Positions 36,643 to 47,512 are shown, counted from the first letter of the stretch. The stretch: 64,000 nucleotides of DNA from Gimesia aquarii (GCF_007748175.1 NZ_CP037422.1:3416020-3480019), one strand, 5' to 3'. The notes: generated by a model from the letters alone, not told the origin. Translations and numbers: made by a program.

Positions 36643-38151
36643 TCAGATGATTTCATGGATTGGCTCTGTATGCTCAACTCCTACCAACTTTTGATCCAAA
36701 CCACCATAAAAATAAGACAAACGATTTGGATTAAGTCCCATCTGATTCAGGATTGTCGCGTGCAATCGTTTAACGTGAAATGGCTTCTCGACCGCTGCCG
36801 ACCCCAACTCATCTGTTGCACCAACAGTAGTACCGCCTTTTATCCCTCCACCAGCAGTCCACATTGTAAAGCCAAAGGAATTATGATCACGTCCTGTGCC
36901 TTTTGCATACTCTGCCGTTGGCTGTCTTCCAAATTCACCGCCCCAGACAATCATAGTTTCATCAAATAATCCGCGAGATTTTAAATCCTTAATTAACGCA
37001 GCAATAGGTTGATCAGTATTGCCTGCATGAAAACTATGATTTTTTTCCAAATCTCCATGCGCATCCCAGTTGGAATCATTATGGTTTCCACCAGAATATA
37101 ACTGAATAAAGCGCACACCTCGCTCAACTAGTCTGCGTGCCAACAGACATCTTCTGCCAAAATCAGCGGTACGGGGATTATTGAGCCCATATAATTCTTG
37201 TGTTTGCTTTGTTTCTGAAGAAATATCTGCTGCTTCCGGTGCATGTTTCTGCATCTTGAAAGCCAGTTCGTAACTGGCAATACGAGCAGCCAGTTCCGAG
37301 TTACCAGTACGAGTAGCCTGGTGTTTTTCATTTGCTTCTTTTAAAGCATCCAACAGTTCACGTTGAACTGCTTTACTCATCCCTTCAGGACGACGCAAAT
37401 CAATCAACGGTGCCCCTTCAGAACGCATTGTTGTTCCTTGGTAAGTCGCCGGCATAAATCCACTCGACCAGTTCTTGGCACCACTAATCGGTCCCCCTGT
37501 CGGATCAAGCATGACGACATACCCGGGAAGATTTTCATTCTCAGTTCCTAAACCATAATTAAGCCAAGAGCCAAGACTGGGAAATCCACTCAGAATTCTA
37601 CCCGAGTTCATCATCAACATGGCAGAACCGTGAATGGGAGAGTCGGCCGTCATCGATTTCAAAAACGCAATATCATCAACACAGGTAGCCAAATGGGGAA
37701 ATAGATCAGAGACCCACTGACCTGATTCACCATATTGTTTGAACTTCCATTTCGGGCCAACGACGCGTCCTTCATTTTTTTCACCGCCGCGGCCTTTCGT
37801 TTTGACAGGGATCGTCTTGCCATCCAAACCATAGAGTTTTGGTTTGTGATCAAAAGTATCAACATGACTTGGACCACCATACATAAAAAGGAAGATCACA
37901 CTTTTCGCCTTGGGCTTAAAATGCGGGTCTTTAGGCGCCAAAGGATTCTGATATTGGCCGACACCATCGGCGGCAACGGCTTGAGAATTCAAAAATCCAT
38001 CAGCAGACAACATTCCCGTTAAAGCAACCGAAGCAAAACCGCCTCCCGCTTCCCATAAAAACTCCCGACGTGTACGACGGCAGAACTGTGCATGTCCAGC
38101 TGATTTCATTTGCTGATCTACCAGATGATTTGATTTTAGTTCTGATGCCAT
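36643..38151 (-). CDS. DUF1501 family protein (Tat-exported)
   Basis: A 502-residue member of DUF1501, an alkaline-phosphatase-superfamily-like group abundant in planctomycetes. The N-terminus has an RRTRREFLWEAGGG twin-arginine signal, and the body includes SVIFLFMYGGPSHVDTFDHK and MIVWGGEFGRQPTAE, the usual DUF1501 landmarks. It lies 61 bases downstream of the DUF1549/1553 gene, the standard two-gene arrangement of this phylum. Function unknown; export by Tat suggests a cofactor or metal bound before transport. Confidence 0.9.
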   Translation of the reverse strand: MASELKSNHLVDQQMKSAGHAQFCRRTRREFLWEAGGGFASVALTGMLSADGFLNSQAVAADGVGQYQNPLAPKDPHFKPKAKSVIFLFMYGGPSHVDTFDHKPKLYGLDGKTIPVKTKGRGGEKNEGRVVGPKWKFKQYGESGQWVSDLFPHLATCVDDIAFLKSMTADSPIHGSAMLMMNSGRILSGFPSLGSWLNYGLGTENENLPGYVVMLDPTGGPISGAKNWSSGFMPATYQGTTMRSEGAPLIDLRRPEGMSKAVQRELLDALKEANEKHQATRTGNSELAARIASYELAFKMQKHAPEAADISSETKQTQELYGLNNPRTADFGRRCLLARRLVERGVRFIQLYSGGNHNDSNWDAHGDLEKNHSFHAGNTDQPIAALIKDLKSRGLFDETMIVWGGEFGRQPTAEYAKGTGRDHNSFGFTMWTAGGGIKGGTTVGATDELGSAAVEKPFHVKRLHATILNQMGLNPNRLSYFYGGLDQKLVGVEHTEPIHEII

Positions 38152-38212
38152 GATTGATCCTTACACAAACTCAGAGACAAATTTTCCCAAGATCACTTAA
38201 ATTTTCTTTGCA

Positions 38213-40699
38213 TTAATCCAGATAAACAAATTCATTCCGATTCAGAATTGTTAAGCAGAAATATTCCAATGCCTGTTTTTCTTTCAGGGAATGCTTTTTC
38301 ATCAGAGTATTAATTAATCGTACTCCTTCATCAACTTCATTCATCTTTGGTGGACGCCCATAGGCCAGACGAATTGCGCGTGAAACAAATTCGGAATGCG
38401 AATTTCTCACTTCTTCGAAAATTCTATTTGCAAAATGTTCGGCCTGCTGATTCACAAAGTCTCCATTAATCATTCCCAATGCTTGTGCCGGTTGTGTGGT
38501 CACAAATCGGACGGCACAGGTACTATCAGTATCTGCAAAGTCAAAATTGAAAAGCAGGGGAGTCACTAACGAACGCTTTACAAAAATGTAAATGCTTCTT
38601 CGTGCCCTTTCTTCCTCTGATGACTTACCCCATCCCTCACCGGGTCGCGATTGGCCTTGTAACACTTCTTTCGATATCAAAGGGTAAAATCCGGGGCCGT
38701 ACATTTTGGGATTCAGACGACCATTTACTTTCAATATGGAATCACGAACTTCTTCTGCACTAAGTCGCCGCATGTTAAACCGCCAGAATAAATCATTGGC
38801 CGGATCGATGGCTGCTGCCTGTTCTGAATACTGTGAAGACATCTGATAAGTATTCGACATCATGATCAATTTATGTAAGGATTTGAACTTCTGCCCACGT
38901 CCGACGAATTCGAGGGCTAACCAGTCCAGTAGTTCGGGATGTGTGGGTGGCATACCTAATTGACCGAAGTTGTTAGGTGACTGAACGATTGCCCGACCGA
39001 AGTGATGCTGCCAGATTCGATTGACGATCACTCGCGAGGTTAGCATGTTATCAGGATTCGCAATCCACTCAGCCAGCACACGCCGCCTGCCGGATGTCTT
39101 TTGATCTTTATCAAGAGGTGGTATTTGTATCTCATTATGCCCAAATATCCGCGGAAAACCCGGCTCCACCTTTTTCCCACGAACATGGGGATTTCCTCTT
39201 AAAAGCACAAAGGTTTCGCGCGGTGTTTTCAGACTGCGACTGACACTTAGAGCCATTTTTCGAGGAGGAAATTGCTTTCGACTCTTCTCCAGCTTCTGCA
39301 TTTCATGCTTCATCGCCTGATAGGCTTTGATTTGAGCCGGTTCCAAATACTGCTCCAATTTTTCTTTCAATAATTTTTTACGCTGATGGGTTTCAGATCG
39401 CCTTTGATCAACAGCCGACATTTTTTTGACGCCCGTCTGCTCGAGCTGAAACAGCTTTTTCTTAAGCTCTTTTTTCTCCACATCGTACTTCGAATAGAGA
39501 GTAGAAATTTCAGGATCGGAAATATCGGTTTGATTAAAGGACCGTTGATCAGACCGTGTTCCATAAGAGTTCAAACCATGAAAAAACGCAAGAAAACTGT
39601 AATAATCCTCGTGAGGAATCGGATCGATTTTATGTTCGTGGCAACGGGCACAATTCAAAGTAAGTCCTAAAAAAACCTGACTTGTTGTCGAAACAATATC
39701 ATCCATTTCATTGTAGTAGCTCAGTAATTTATCAGCGGGTTCATCATCCCAGAGACCAAGACGATAATATCCAGTAGCAATGATTGTCTCACTTGATACA
39801 TTTTCGAGTTCATCACCCGCCAATTGTTCTTTGACGAATTGATCATAGGGTTTATCACTATTGAAGGAACGAATCACATAGTCGCGAAAACGCCAGGCGT
39901 TTGGTTTCGCACCGTCACGCTCAAAACTGTTCGTATCAGCATAACGCACAAGATCAAGCCAATGACGAGCCCAGCGTTCTCCATAACGGGGCGAAGCTAA
40001 CAGACGATCGATCAATTTTTCGTAAGCATCGGGAGACTGGTCGTTGACAAACTGATCTACTTCTTCAGGAGTAGGTGGTAAACCCGTCAAATTAAAATAG
40101 GCCCGCCGAATCAGAGTCACGCGATCCGCAGGTGGCGCAGGGGAGAGTCCTTTCTGCTCTAGTTTTGACAAAATAAATGCATCAATGGGGTTCTTGATCC
40201 ACTTGCTTTGTCTTGTCTTTGGTGGTGTGCTTTTCTTGGGAGGTAGAAACGCCCAATGCTTTTTCCATTCAGCTCCCTGTTGGATCCATTTCCTGATTAA
40301 TTCAATTTGTTCCTGTTTAAGACGTTCTCCCTCCGGAGGCATCTGATGATCTTCTTCTTGGGAAATAATACGAGTGAGCAGCTCGCTTTGTTCAGGGTGT
40401 TGAGGAACAATAGCGGTGGCTTCAGAATCTAACTGTTTAAAAGCGTGTTCACTCTGATCGAGACGTAAACCACCTTCTTGCACATCAGGTCCATGACATG
40501 CATAGCAATGCTTCGCCAATATAGGCTGAATCTGCTGTCTGAATTCAACGGCCGGAACCTTATCTTGCTGAACTGGTTTGGTGTTATTGGTTTCTGTCCA
40601 TCCGAAAAGTGGCACACTAAGTTCGACAAATAGAACGATAACACAAAAAAGTAGCGTCTTGACTTTCAGGCTGAATTTGAAGGAACTTGTCCGTTTCAT
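38213..40699 (-). CDS. DUF1549/DUF1553 protein with cytochrome-like N-terminal domain
   Basis: An 828-residue exported protein. A signal peptide (LLFCVIVLFVELSVPLFG) is followed by a planctomycete cytochrome-c-like domain with CYACH at 65-69. DUF1549 follows (about 155-360) with a second CxxCH, CARCHEHKIDP. A Lys/Glu-rich coiled coil spans about 400-480, and DUF1553 ends the protein (HFGRAIVQSPNNFGQLGMPP, then MRRLSAEEVRDSIL). Both CxxCH motifs suggest covalent haem. AAGGGG is 6 bases before the ATG. It is transcribed with the DUF1501 gene. Role unknown, probably periplasmic electron transfer tied to the DUF1501 protein. Confidence 0.9.
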   Translation of the reverse strand: MKRTSSFKFSLKVKTLLFCVIVLFVELSVPLFGWTETNNTKPVQQDKVPAVEFRQQIQPILAKHCYACHGPDVQEGGLRLDQSEHAFKQLDSEATAIVPQHPEQSELLTRIISQEEDHQMPPEGERLKQEQIELIRKWIQQGAEWKKHWAFLPPKKSTPPKTRQSKWIKNPIDAFILSKLEQKGLSPAPPADRVTLIRRAYFNLTGLPPTPEEVDQFVNDQSPDAYEKLIDRLLASPRYGERWARHWLDLVRYADTNSFERDGAKPNAWRFRDYVIRSFNSDKPYDQFVKEQLAGDELENVSSETIIATGYYRLGLWDDEPADKLLSYYNEMDDIVSTTSQVFLGLTLNCARCHEHKIDPIPHEDYYSFLAFFHGLNSYGTRSDQRSFNQTDISDPEISTLYSKYDVEKKELKKKLFQLEQTGVKKMSAVDQRRSETHQRKKLLKEKLEQYLEPAQIKAYQAMKHEMQKLEKSRKQFPPRKMALSVSRSLKTPRETFVLLRGNPHVRGKKVEPGFPRIFGHNEIQIPPLDKDQKTSGRRRVLAEWIANPDNMLTSRVIVNRIWQHHFGRAIVQSPNNFGQLGMPPTHPELLDWLALEFVGRGQKFKSLHKLIMMSNTYQMSSQYSEQAAAIDPANDLFWRFNMRRLSAEEVRDSILKVNGRLNPKMYGPGFYPLISKEVLQGQSRPGEGWGKSSEEERARRSIYIFVKRSLVTPLLFNFDFADTDSTCAVRFVTTQPAQALGMINGDFVNQQAEHFANRIFEEVRNSHSEFVSRAIRLAYGRPPKMNEVDEGVRLINTLMKKHSLKEKQALEYFCLTILNRNEFVYLD

Positions 40700-40994
40700 A
40701 CTTAGCCCCTTTAAAAATGTACATTCATCAACTTATTATTTAAACGCCGTAAACTTAATCACAACTATAACGAATTGTCTCGCTCTTGTCTATTCTCAAA
40801 TGTAACTTGGATAATAGTCAATTCAAGATTAAACCGACCTAAGTTATTTGCCGTAAAGCCCCTCGAGATGATCTCATCCATCCAATGATTTACAGGTTTT
40901 CAAAGTAGCCTGTCTGCAAATTAACTGATTGTGCTATAATTACTGACGCGCTGGTTAACTGGCATGTGCTTCTGATTTGAGGAGAATCCACTGG

Positions 40995-43900
40995 ATGAAT
41001 CGATTATTTCCTCCATTCTCAGGACGATTCTACCTGAGAAATGTTAACATCAGAATTCTTCTATGCGTCTGTATTTTGTTAATTTATCCATGTGCTTATC
41101 TACTGTCTAACGATGAGCAAGACGGACATCAGCTCATCGCGTTTTTAGATCCTCCCGCAGACAAAGAAGTTCCAGACCAGACAGAACCTGAAAATGAAGC
41201 CTCAAATAATCGTGAGGAGTTGATCCACCGAATCTATCGTAACAGAAGTTTGAGATCACAGTTCGAAAGAGCCGAGCACAAATTTCGGAATCAAGAAATC
41301 ACCGAAGGCGCGCTACAATTAGAAAAACTTCTTGATCATCAGGAAGACTACTTCTTCTGGCCTGAAGGGCAACCCCGCCCGCTAAACTTCAGACAGCGTA
41401 CACGTGAACTTTTTTCAGTCGCTTCACCACGAGCACTTTCAGATTATGAGAGGATTTCCGGCCCACAGTCAGACTGGTTTCTGAAGCAAGCGAAACAGAA
41501 TAATGATCTAACGATGTACGAATACCTGGCGTTACGATTTTTTCCACTCCAGGCTGGTTTTGAAGCGCTAGACTATTTAGCCTCTCACTACCTGGAGCAA
41601 GGTAACTTCGATTTTTCAGCGCGCTATTGGGATCAATTATTGAATAGCAGAATTCATAAAAGACGAATGCGACCAACCCACTTTCTTAAAGCGGCAGTTG
41701 CATATCAACGATCTGGTCAACCTGAAAAAGTTTCCAAAATACTGACGGTCAGAGGCACACTACCAGTCACAGTATCTGGTGTCAAAAGTAACCTGTCTGA
41801 GGCAATCAAGAGGGTAAACGCTTCACTTGAGAAAATGAACTTGAAAGAAAATCCTGGATGGTTTCTCTCGCAAGGAAATCCCCAACGAAACCGATCTATC
41901 AATGCCAGCCTGCCATATCTGAATCCTCGCTGGAGTCATCCGATAGCTCGAACCAAAAAATCCAGGCCACTTGATACCTTAAGAAACTGGCAAATCAAAC
42001 AGAACAGAGAGGACCTCTCAACGGCTGTCGCAAATACTCCGATCGCAGTAGATAATCTGGTCATTTATCGAGATTTTGAAGGTATCAGAGCAGTCAATAT
42101 AGAAACGGGAACAACATCCTGGTTATTTAAAAGCGATGGCAGTCTCAATAGTCTGATTGACCGTATTGAAAGCCAAACTCCTTCCCACTCAACTTATTCA
42201 CAAAATTTACCGCTCGATAAATTCTACTACTTCAGTTCCCTATACGGCTCACTTTCCACTAACGGGCAGTATGTGTTTGCCATAGATTATCTACCAAATC
42301 CAAGTCCTCAAATTCCACCACAGTTGAATCTGGGAATTCGACGCCGAATTTCTCATTTCCCACTTGTCTCTCAGAGAGGAAACCGGCTCCTGGCTTTACC
42401 AGTGAAACTGACAACGGCTCGTTCAATCGATAATGAATCTGTTAAAAATTCATCGACTTCTACCCAAAAAGACTCACTTCAAACAAAACCTGCCTGGAAT
42501 ATTGATGGCTACTATTTTCTAGGCGCACCTCTGCCTGTTGGTAACTCAATTTATGCCGTTGCAGAACATAATAGTCAGATCTCTATACTTTGTATCAACC
42601 CGAGAAATGGAAACATCCATTGGAAACAAGGGATTGTCTATGTCAACCAGCCTATTCACTCAGATCGTAACAGAGCTCATAAGCAATGTCCGCTCGCCAG
42701 CAGTCAGGGGATTATCGTCTGCCCCACACAAATTGACACACTCGTTGCTATCGACGCAACAAATGGAGATTTACTCTGGAATTACTATTATGGTGAAGGA
42801 GACCATTACCGTAGAATTTCACAAAAACGATATTATGCTCCGGTTTCGTTTGGTCATCCAGGTCTGACCAGCGTACCAGTGATTGATAAAAATCGAATTT
42901 ACTATTTACCCAGTGGATCACCGTTCATTCATTGTATCGATTTGAAATCGGGCGTTCCACTGTGGGATGAAGTTCCTCGAGAAGATGGCGAATTCGTTGC
43001 TGCAGTCGTTGATCAAACAGTTCTCATCGTTGGCTCTGATTACTGCCGTGGACGACATATTGAAGATGGTCGAGAACTCTGGCATCTACATGTCGGCCCC
43101 GTCACTGGCAAGGGAATTTTGTCGCGTAATAATTATCTCCTGCCAATTAAATCGGGAAGTCTACTCAGTATTCACATCCCTTCAGGAAAAGAATCCGGCT
43201 TCACTCTTAGTAACGCAACCCAAATTTCTGATATCCTGAACCGCGAGTTTAAACAAAAATTGCGACGCGAGGCCGACTATGCCTTCCAGGATACATCTAA
43301 AGCTACACGGTCTCAGAGTAAAAGTAGAACACAACACAATTGGTATCCTGGAAATATCATCGCACATCAGGGTCACATTATTTCTCTAGGTCTTTGGCAA
43401 ATCGATTCGTTTGCCCAGGCTGAAGCAATGCTTGCCAGTTTGCCGCAAGACCAAGAAAGATCGCTCATTTCTGCAAAGGCTCAGAGTAATCAATTAATCA
43501 AAGCTGAATTGGAACTTTCACTCGGAAATCTGGAAAATGCACAACGAAAACTCGAGGCCTTAATTTCTGTGCAGTCCGCTTCCCTGGTGAAAGAACGCTC
43601 GGAGTCACTGTTACGAGAATTACTCTACGCAGAATTAAACGAATCCAACCAAAACGAATTCCAGATATTGGCGAAAATTGAAGATCTAGCTTCCACACCT
43701 CTGGAGCGAGGTCGTTTCTTATCACGAAAGTCAAAGTATCTACTTGAACAACAAGACTATCAGGGCTTGATGGAGATTGCTGAGGAATTTAAAAAGATCG
43801 ATGTAGAGCAACCTTTAGCTATGGCGGGCGATACGAATCATCTAGTGACGGTAAAGAGCCTCATTAGCGGACTGATGGAAAAAGTAACACAAAAAGCGTC

Positions 43901-45686
43901 CCCAGATGCACGCGAAGCAGTTGACTTGATTATTTCTAATGACCAGCAAATAGCTCTCAACGATGGATCTGTTATCGCTCTACAATCATTCCTCGACACC
44001 TATGGTAGTTGGCCTCAAGCAGTAGCAGTACGTAGTGCTTTGGCTGATCAATTGATACAACAGGGAGAAAACCAAAGGGCGGAATTTTTGCTTTTGGAAA
44101 ATCACTCTAACCCCAATCCTGAAATAGCTGCTACTGCGACACGTCAACTGCTGGAATTATGGGAACTGGTTGGTTTACCTCATGAAGCGGCTTCATTGTT
44201 ACAAAATCTTAACGACCGATTTGCAAACGTGACACTCGATTCCGGAATCACAGGTTCTCAGTACGTCAAACGCTTTAACCGTGCTTCGCAAGTGTGGACT
44301 ATTTTTCAAGCCATGCAACCTTTAAAACATTCTGTCTCACATGTTTCAATCAAACAAAGCCACATAGGCCCTGTACCACCGGCAACCAAAGTAATCTATA
44401 AAAATTACGAACGTAAATTTCTCCCTCCACCAGAAATTTCTCAACTCTTGCTGAAGGCAGGCACAACTCTTAATATCGTCAACAAGCATGCTGGACAAAA
44501 CATTGGGAAAGTCAAAATATCTGACCGGGTCTCCTATCCATATCAATCTCGCACTTCATTTGTAGGGCATTTCATTCCTCTTGGTAGTAATCGAAAAATC
44601 CAGGGAGTTTCTCTGCTGCATCTTCAAGATGAATTGTCTAAACCACTGTGGACTGCAGAATTTGATAATTTGAGTAGTTCACAATCAGTGTTTTATGTAG
44701 GTCCATCCGGTCCGCGTGTCTGTATTTTTCAGTGGGATAATCAGTTATTTGGATTGAATCCTGCTACAGGCAAAGTTTTATGGGAACGCAGAAACATTCC
44801 CACTAAATCAGGTTATTTAAGTGATTCCAGCAAGGGTTTGATCGGTGATCAAAAAGCAATTGTCGCTTTCAACATCAATCGAACAAATTACGATGTTTAT
44901 AATTCGATCACGGGAGAATTGATTCGAAAAGGGGAACTGGAACTGAATAGCCGCTCGCGCCATGCATTCGGACGAAAGCTCTTTTATCAAACAACATCCA
45001 CTACCGAAAAAAGAGTACGTTTGTGGGATCCGTTATCCGACCGATTATTACTTGATGAGCCAGTATTGAATTCAGGATTTTCAACACAGGTCTCCGCTAA
45101 TGAACTGGCTATTCTACTGCCTCCTAATCGACTCAGAGTATTGAATGTAGAGACGGGTGATACCGTTGTCGAATCGATTATCCCTGATAACTTACTTGAA
45201 AACTTAAACAAATTTGTCGGTTTTTCTGATAAGAAACGATACTACTTTAATTTCTCTTATACAACACCTCGCAGACGGTCTCCTCATCGTGACTTTTATG
45301 TGAGTGATTCTTTTTTAAATGTAGTGCATGTCGACAACGATTTAATTTGCATCGACAAAAAATCTGGAAGTATGCTTTGGAGCCGCAACCTTCCCAAACG
45401 ATCTTGGATTGATACTTCTCAATACCAACTTCCGTTTTTGATATTCATAAGTAAAATTCGGACTGAATCAAAAACCACAAGCTATTCTTTTCTCTTCGAG
45501 ATCATGGACGCAAAAACGGGGAACACGATCGGTTTTAAAGAGAACATTATTAAAGACACACTTCTACAAATGCATATCGAACCACGATTGAATAAAATAC
45601 TCCTACAAGGAATGAATAGTGCCATCGAAATTGATTTTCGAGATTTCCAGAAACCTCTGAAAAATATCTTTGATACGCCTCTCTAA
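40995..45686 (+). CDS. Giant exported PQQ-propeller protein
   Basis: A 1563-residue protein. A signal anchor (IRILLCVCILLIYPCAYLL) precedes a helical N-terminal part of about 300 residues with tetratrico-like pairs (ASHYLEQGNFDFSARYWDQL). A first PQQ-type propeller spans about 335-790 (VNIETGTTSWLF, INPRNGNIHWKQG, IDATNGDLLWNYY, IDLKSGVPLWDE). A helical middle (about 800-1100, QAEAMLASLPQDQE) resembles tetratrico repeats. A second propeller begins near 1195 (LNPATGKVLWERR, IDKKSGSMLWSRN). I start at the ATG at 40995; the TTG at 40977 adds six residues. Probably a scaffold on the cell surface or in the periplasm. Function unknown. Confidence 0.8.
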   Translation: MNRLFPPFSGRFYLRNVNIRILLCVCILLIYPCAYLLSNDEQDGHQLIAFLDPPADKEVPDQTEPENEASNNREELIHRIYRNRSLRSQFERAEHKFRNQEITEGALQLEKLLDHQEDYFFWPEGQPRPLNFRQRTRELFSVASPRALSDYERISGPQSDWFLKQAKQNNDLTMYEYLALRFFPLQAGFEALDYLASHYLEQGNFDFSARYWDQLLNSRIHKRRMRPTHFLKAAVAYQRSGQPEKVSKILTVRGTLPVTVSGVKSNLSEAIKRVNASLEKMNLKENPGWFLSQGNPQRNRSINASLPYLNPRWSHPIARTKKSRPLDTLRNWQIKQNREDLSTAVANTPIAVDNLVIYRDFEGIRAVNIETGTTSWLFKSDGSLNSLIDRIESQTPSHSTYSQNLPLDKFYYFSSLYGSLSTNGQYVFAIDYLPNPSPQIPPQLNLGIRRRISHFPLVSQRGNRLLALPVKLTTARSIDNESVKNSSTSTQKDSLQTKPAWNIDGYYFLGAPLPVGNSIYAVAEHNSQISILCINPRNGNIHWKQGIVYVNQPIHSDRNRAHKQCPLASSQGIIVCPTQIDTLVAIDATNGDLLWNYYYGEGDHYRRISQKRYYAPVSFGHPGLTSVPVIDKNRIYYLPSGSPFIHCIDLKSGVPLWDEVPREDGEFVAAVVDQTVLIVGSDYCRGRHIEDGRELWHLHVGPVTGKGILSRNNYLLPIKSGSLLSIHIPSGKESGFTLSNATQISDILNREFKQKLRREADYAFQDTSKATRSQSKSRTQHNWYPGNIIAHQGHIISLGLWQIDSFAQAEAMLASLPQDQERSLISAKAQSNQLIKAELELSLGNLENAQRKLEALISVQSASLVKERSESLLRELLYAELNESNQNEFQILAKIEDLASTPLERGRFLSRKSKYLLEQQDYQGLMEIAEEFKKIDVEQPLAMAGDTNHLVTVKSLISGLMEKVTQKASPDAREAVDLIISNDQQIALNDGSVIALQSFLDTYGSWPQAVAVRSALADQLIQQGENQRAEFLLLENHSNPNPEIAATATRQLLELWELVGLPHEAASLLQNLNDRFANVTLDSGITGSQYVKRFNRASQVWTIFQAMQPLKHSVSHVSIKQSHIGPVPPATKVIYKNYERKFLPPPEISQLLLKAGTTLNIVNKHAGQNIGKVKISDRVSYPYQSRTSFVGHFIPLGSNRKIQGVSLLHLQDELSKPLWTAEFDNLSSSQSVFYVGPSGPRVCIFQWDNQLFGLNPATGKVLWERRNIPTKSGYLSDSSKGLIGDQKAIVAFNINRTNYDVYNSITGELIRKGELELNSRSRHAFGRKLFYQTTSTTEKRVRLWDPLSDRLLLDEPVLNSGFSTQVSANELAILLPPNRLRVLNVETGDTVVESIIPDNLLENLNKFVGFSDKKRYYFNFSYTTPRRRSPHRDFYVSDSFLNVVHVDNDLICIDKKSGSMLWSRNLPKRSWIDTSQYQLPFLIFISKIRTESKTTSYSFLFEIMDAKTGNTIGFKENIIKDTLLQMHIEPRLNKILLQGMNSAIEIDFRDFQKPLKNIFDTPL

Positions 45687-45748
45687 CAATTCATTAATTT
45701 GCTTGACCTGAACCTTTCGCATACATAGGCTGTCTCATAGAGAAATCA

Positions 45749-45819
45749 GCGGCTGTGGTATAATGGTATTACTCCAGCTTCCCAAGCTGGTGACGAGGGT
45801 TCGATTCCCTTCAGCCGCT
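45749..45819 (+). tRNA. tRNA-Gly (anticodon CCC)
   Basis: A 71-base cloverleaf. GCGGCTG pairs with CAGCCGC, the anticodon stem-loop is CCAGCTTCCCAAGCTGG with CCC, the T arm is GAGGGTTCGATTCCCTTC, and the discriminator is T. The 3' CCA is not encoded. It is a minor glycine isoacceptor, 1.7 kb from the leftward glyQS gene. Confidence 0.95.
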
Positions 45820-45921
45820 CTCTTTCCTGTATCTGTGAAATCACACACACTCCAATGTTAATTTGGAAGTTGCGTGATTAAGCCAGAGTATAATCAAACT
45901 CGATAAAAAGTATGATCTGTG

Positions 45922-47460
45922 CTAGCTCTTCACTTGCCTCGTATCCGCCGAGCGAATTTGTTCGAGTTGTTTTGCCACTGTAGAGAAGGGGACCTCATGA
46001 GGCAGTTTCTGCGTTGTAGCAGCAAGTGCTGAAGCCACGCCTGCTGCTTCCCCCATCGCTACGGCATTTCCAGTAACTCGGTAACTGCTATGTGCAATAA
46101 AATCACCGCTGATACACCGGCCCGCCATCATCAGCCCAGTCACATCACGGGCAATTAAAGCCCGTAGAGGAATATCATAAGGTCGCGACTTAAACGGTTT
46201 CTTTTCAATCGCCTTAGTCTTATCGGGATTAGTAGAATGGACATCAATTCCAAAACGCACACGACAAATCCCATCCTCAAACCGGGCGCCCTTCTTTAAA
46301 TCATCACTTATGACATGATATCTTCCTCTGATCCGCCGACCTTCGCGCGTACCAATGTGTTCTGCTGTGGCAACGATCTCTAAGTTTGTCCAGGGACTAC
46401 CTAACTTTTTCAAACTATTGATCAACTTATGGACTTCACGACGTGCTTGCAAGGTGGCATCGGTCACATGCGCTGCATCAATCGCCAGTGTTCCATATTC
46501 ATGATTCGCCATCATGGCATATAGCCCTTCACGCACTCGAAAAATCGTCGGACCGCCATAGGAAGGATCGACGCCCGCTCGTTGAAATTCTGCCAGAAGA
46601 TTTTTCTTTGGATTTCCTAGCTTGCGAGGTTCTGCATCTCCTCGAATGAATGGGGCGATTCCATCAGTGGTCACCCCTGTCAGCAATACCATTAGACTCA
46701 TCGGTTGAGTAAGTCCTGTTCCCGGTTGACCAAATTCATAGCCACAGCCTGCCTGTGCCGCTAAATCGCCATCACCCGAACAATCAATAAAAGACTTCGC
46801 TCTCCACGCCTGCCTGCCGGATTTGGATTCTGTCACAATCACTGAAAGTCGATTATTAATATCCGTCACAGCACCCACAACTCGGGTATGCAACTGAATT
46901 TTGACGCCTGCCTCTAATAACAAATCTTCCAACAGCAATTTTGTTTTCTCAGTATCGTAAGCCACCGATCCATTCTGCAATGGATTACTGGCACCTCTCT
47001 CTTCCAGTTTTTGTAAAATTTCACGCATCACACCCGGTTTGTTTTGAGCATCTATAATTAATGTCAGAGCTCCCGCAGTCCAGACTCCACCTACACAACC
47101 ATTTACTTCGAGCAACCTGGTTTTGGCACCGCTCCTTGCAGATGCCAAGGCGGCCGCGACTCCGGCCGGGCCACCTCCACATACAATCACATCGTCCTCT
47201 TCAACAATGGGAATGTTCCGAGCCGCCTCATGAAAAACTTTTCCATCGGGAGAAATCCAACCACTGGTCCGAACATGTTGTGCTGAAGAATTCCATACGG
47301 ATTGTCCTCCTCCATCAATAATCATCGTATTCGATGGTCGCGTAATACCATCCAGGATAGGCTCTTTAGCAGAGGATGCAGTAGTTCCTGTAACAAAAGC
47401 CGCTGTGCCACCGGCAAGGTATTTCCCAAAATCTCGACGGTCTATTTTCTTGTTGGTCAT
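45922..47460 (-). CDS. Tat-exported FAD-dependent oxidoreductase
   Basis: A 512-residue flavoprotein of the FAD_oxidored (PF12831) type. The Tat signal is DRRDFGKYLAGGTAAFV; the FAD-binding beta-alpha-beta is DVIVCGGGPAGVAAALASAR, and the closing flavin motif is GLMMAGRCISGDFIAHSSYR followed by GNAVAMGEAAG. Starting at the ATG at 47460 gives GAGG 8 bases upstream; the frame extends 12 codons further. It follows glyQS by 52 bases on the same strand. Such enzymes occur widely in planctomycete carbohydrate clusters; the substrate is unknown. Confidence 0.86.
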   Translation of the reverse strand: MTNKKIDRRDFGKYLAGGTAAFVTGTTASSAKEPILDGITRPSNTMIIDGGGQSVWNSSAQHVRTSGWISPDGKVFHEAARNIPIVEEDDVIVCGGGPAGVAAALASARSGAKTRLLEVNGCVGGVWTAGALTLIIDAQNKPGVMREILQKLEERGASNPLQNGSVAYDTEKTKLLLEDLLLEAGVKIQLHTRVVGAVTDINNRLSVIVTESKSGRQAWRAKSFIDCSGDGDLAAQAGCGYEFGQPGTGLTQPMSLMVLLTGVTTDGIAPFIRGDAEPRKLGNPKKNLLAEFQRAGVDPSYGGPTIFRVREGLYAMMANHEYGTLAIDAAHVTDATLQARREVHKLINSLKKLGSPWTNLEIVATAEHIGTREGRRIRGRYHVISDDLKKGARFEDGICRVRFGIDVHSTNPDKTKAIEKKPFKSRPYDIPLRALIARDVTGLMMAGRCISGDFIAHSSYRVTGNAVAMGEAAGVASALAATTQKLPHEVPFSTVAKQLEQIRSADTRQVKS

Positions 47461-47512
47461 GGCACATACCTCTTTTATTTTACTTTGAATTATCAACAGA
47501 CTCTAAATTCAT

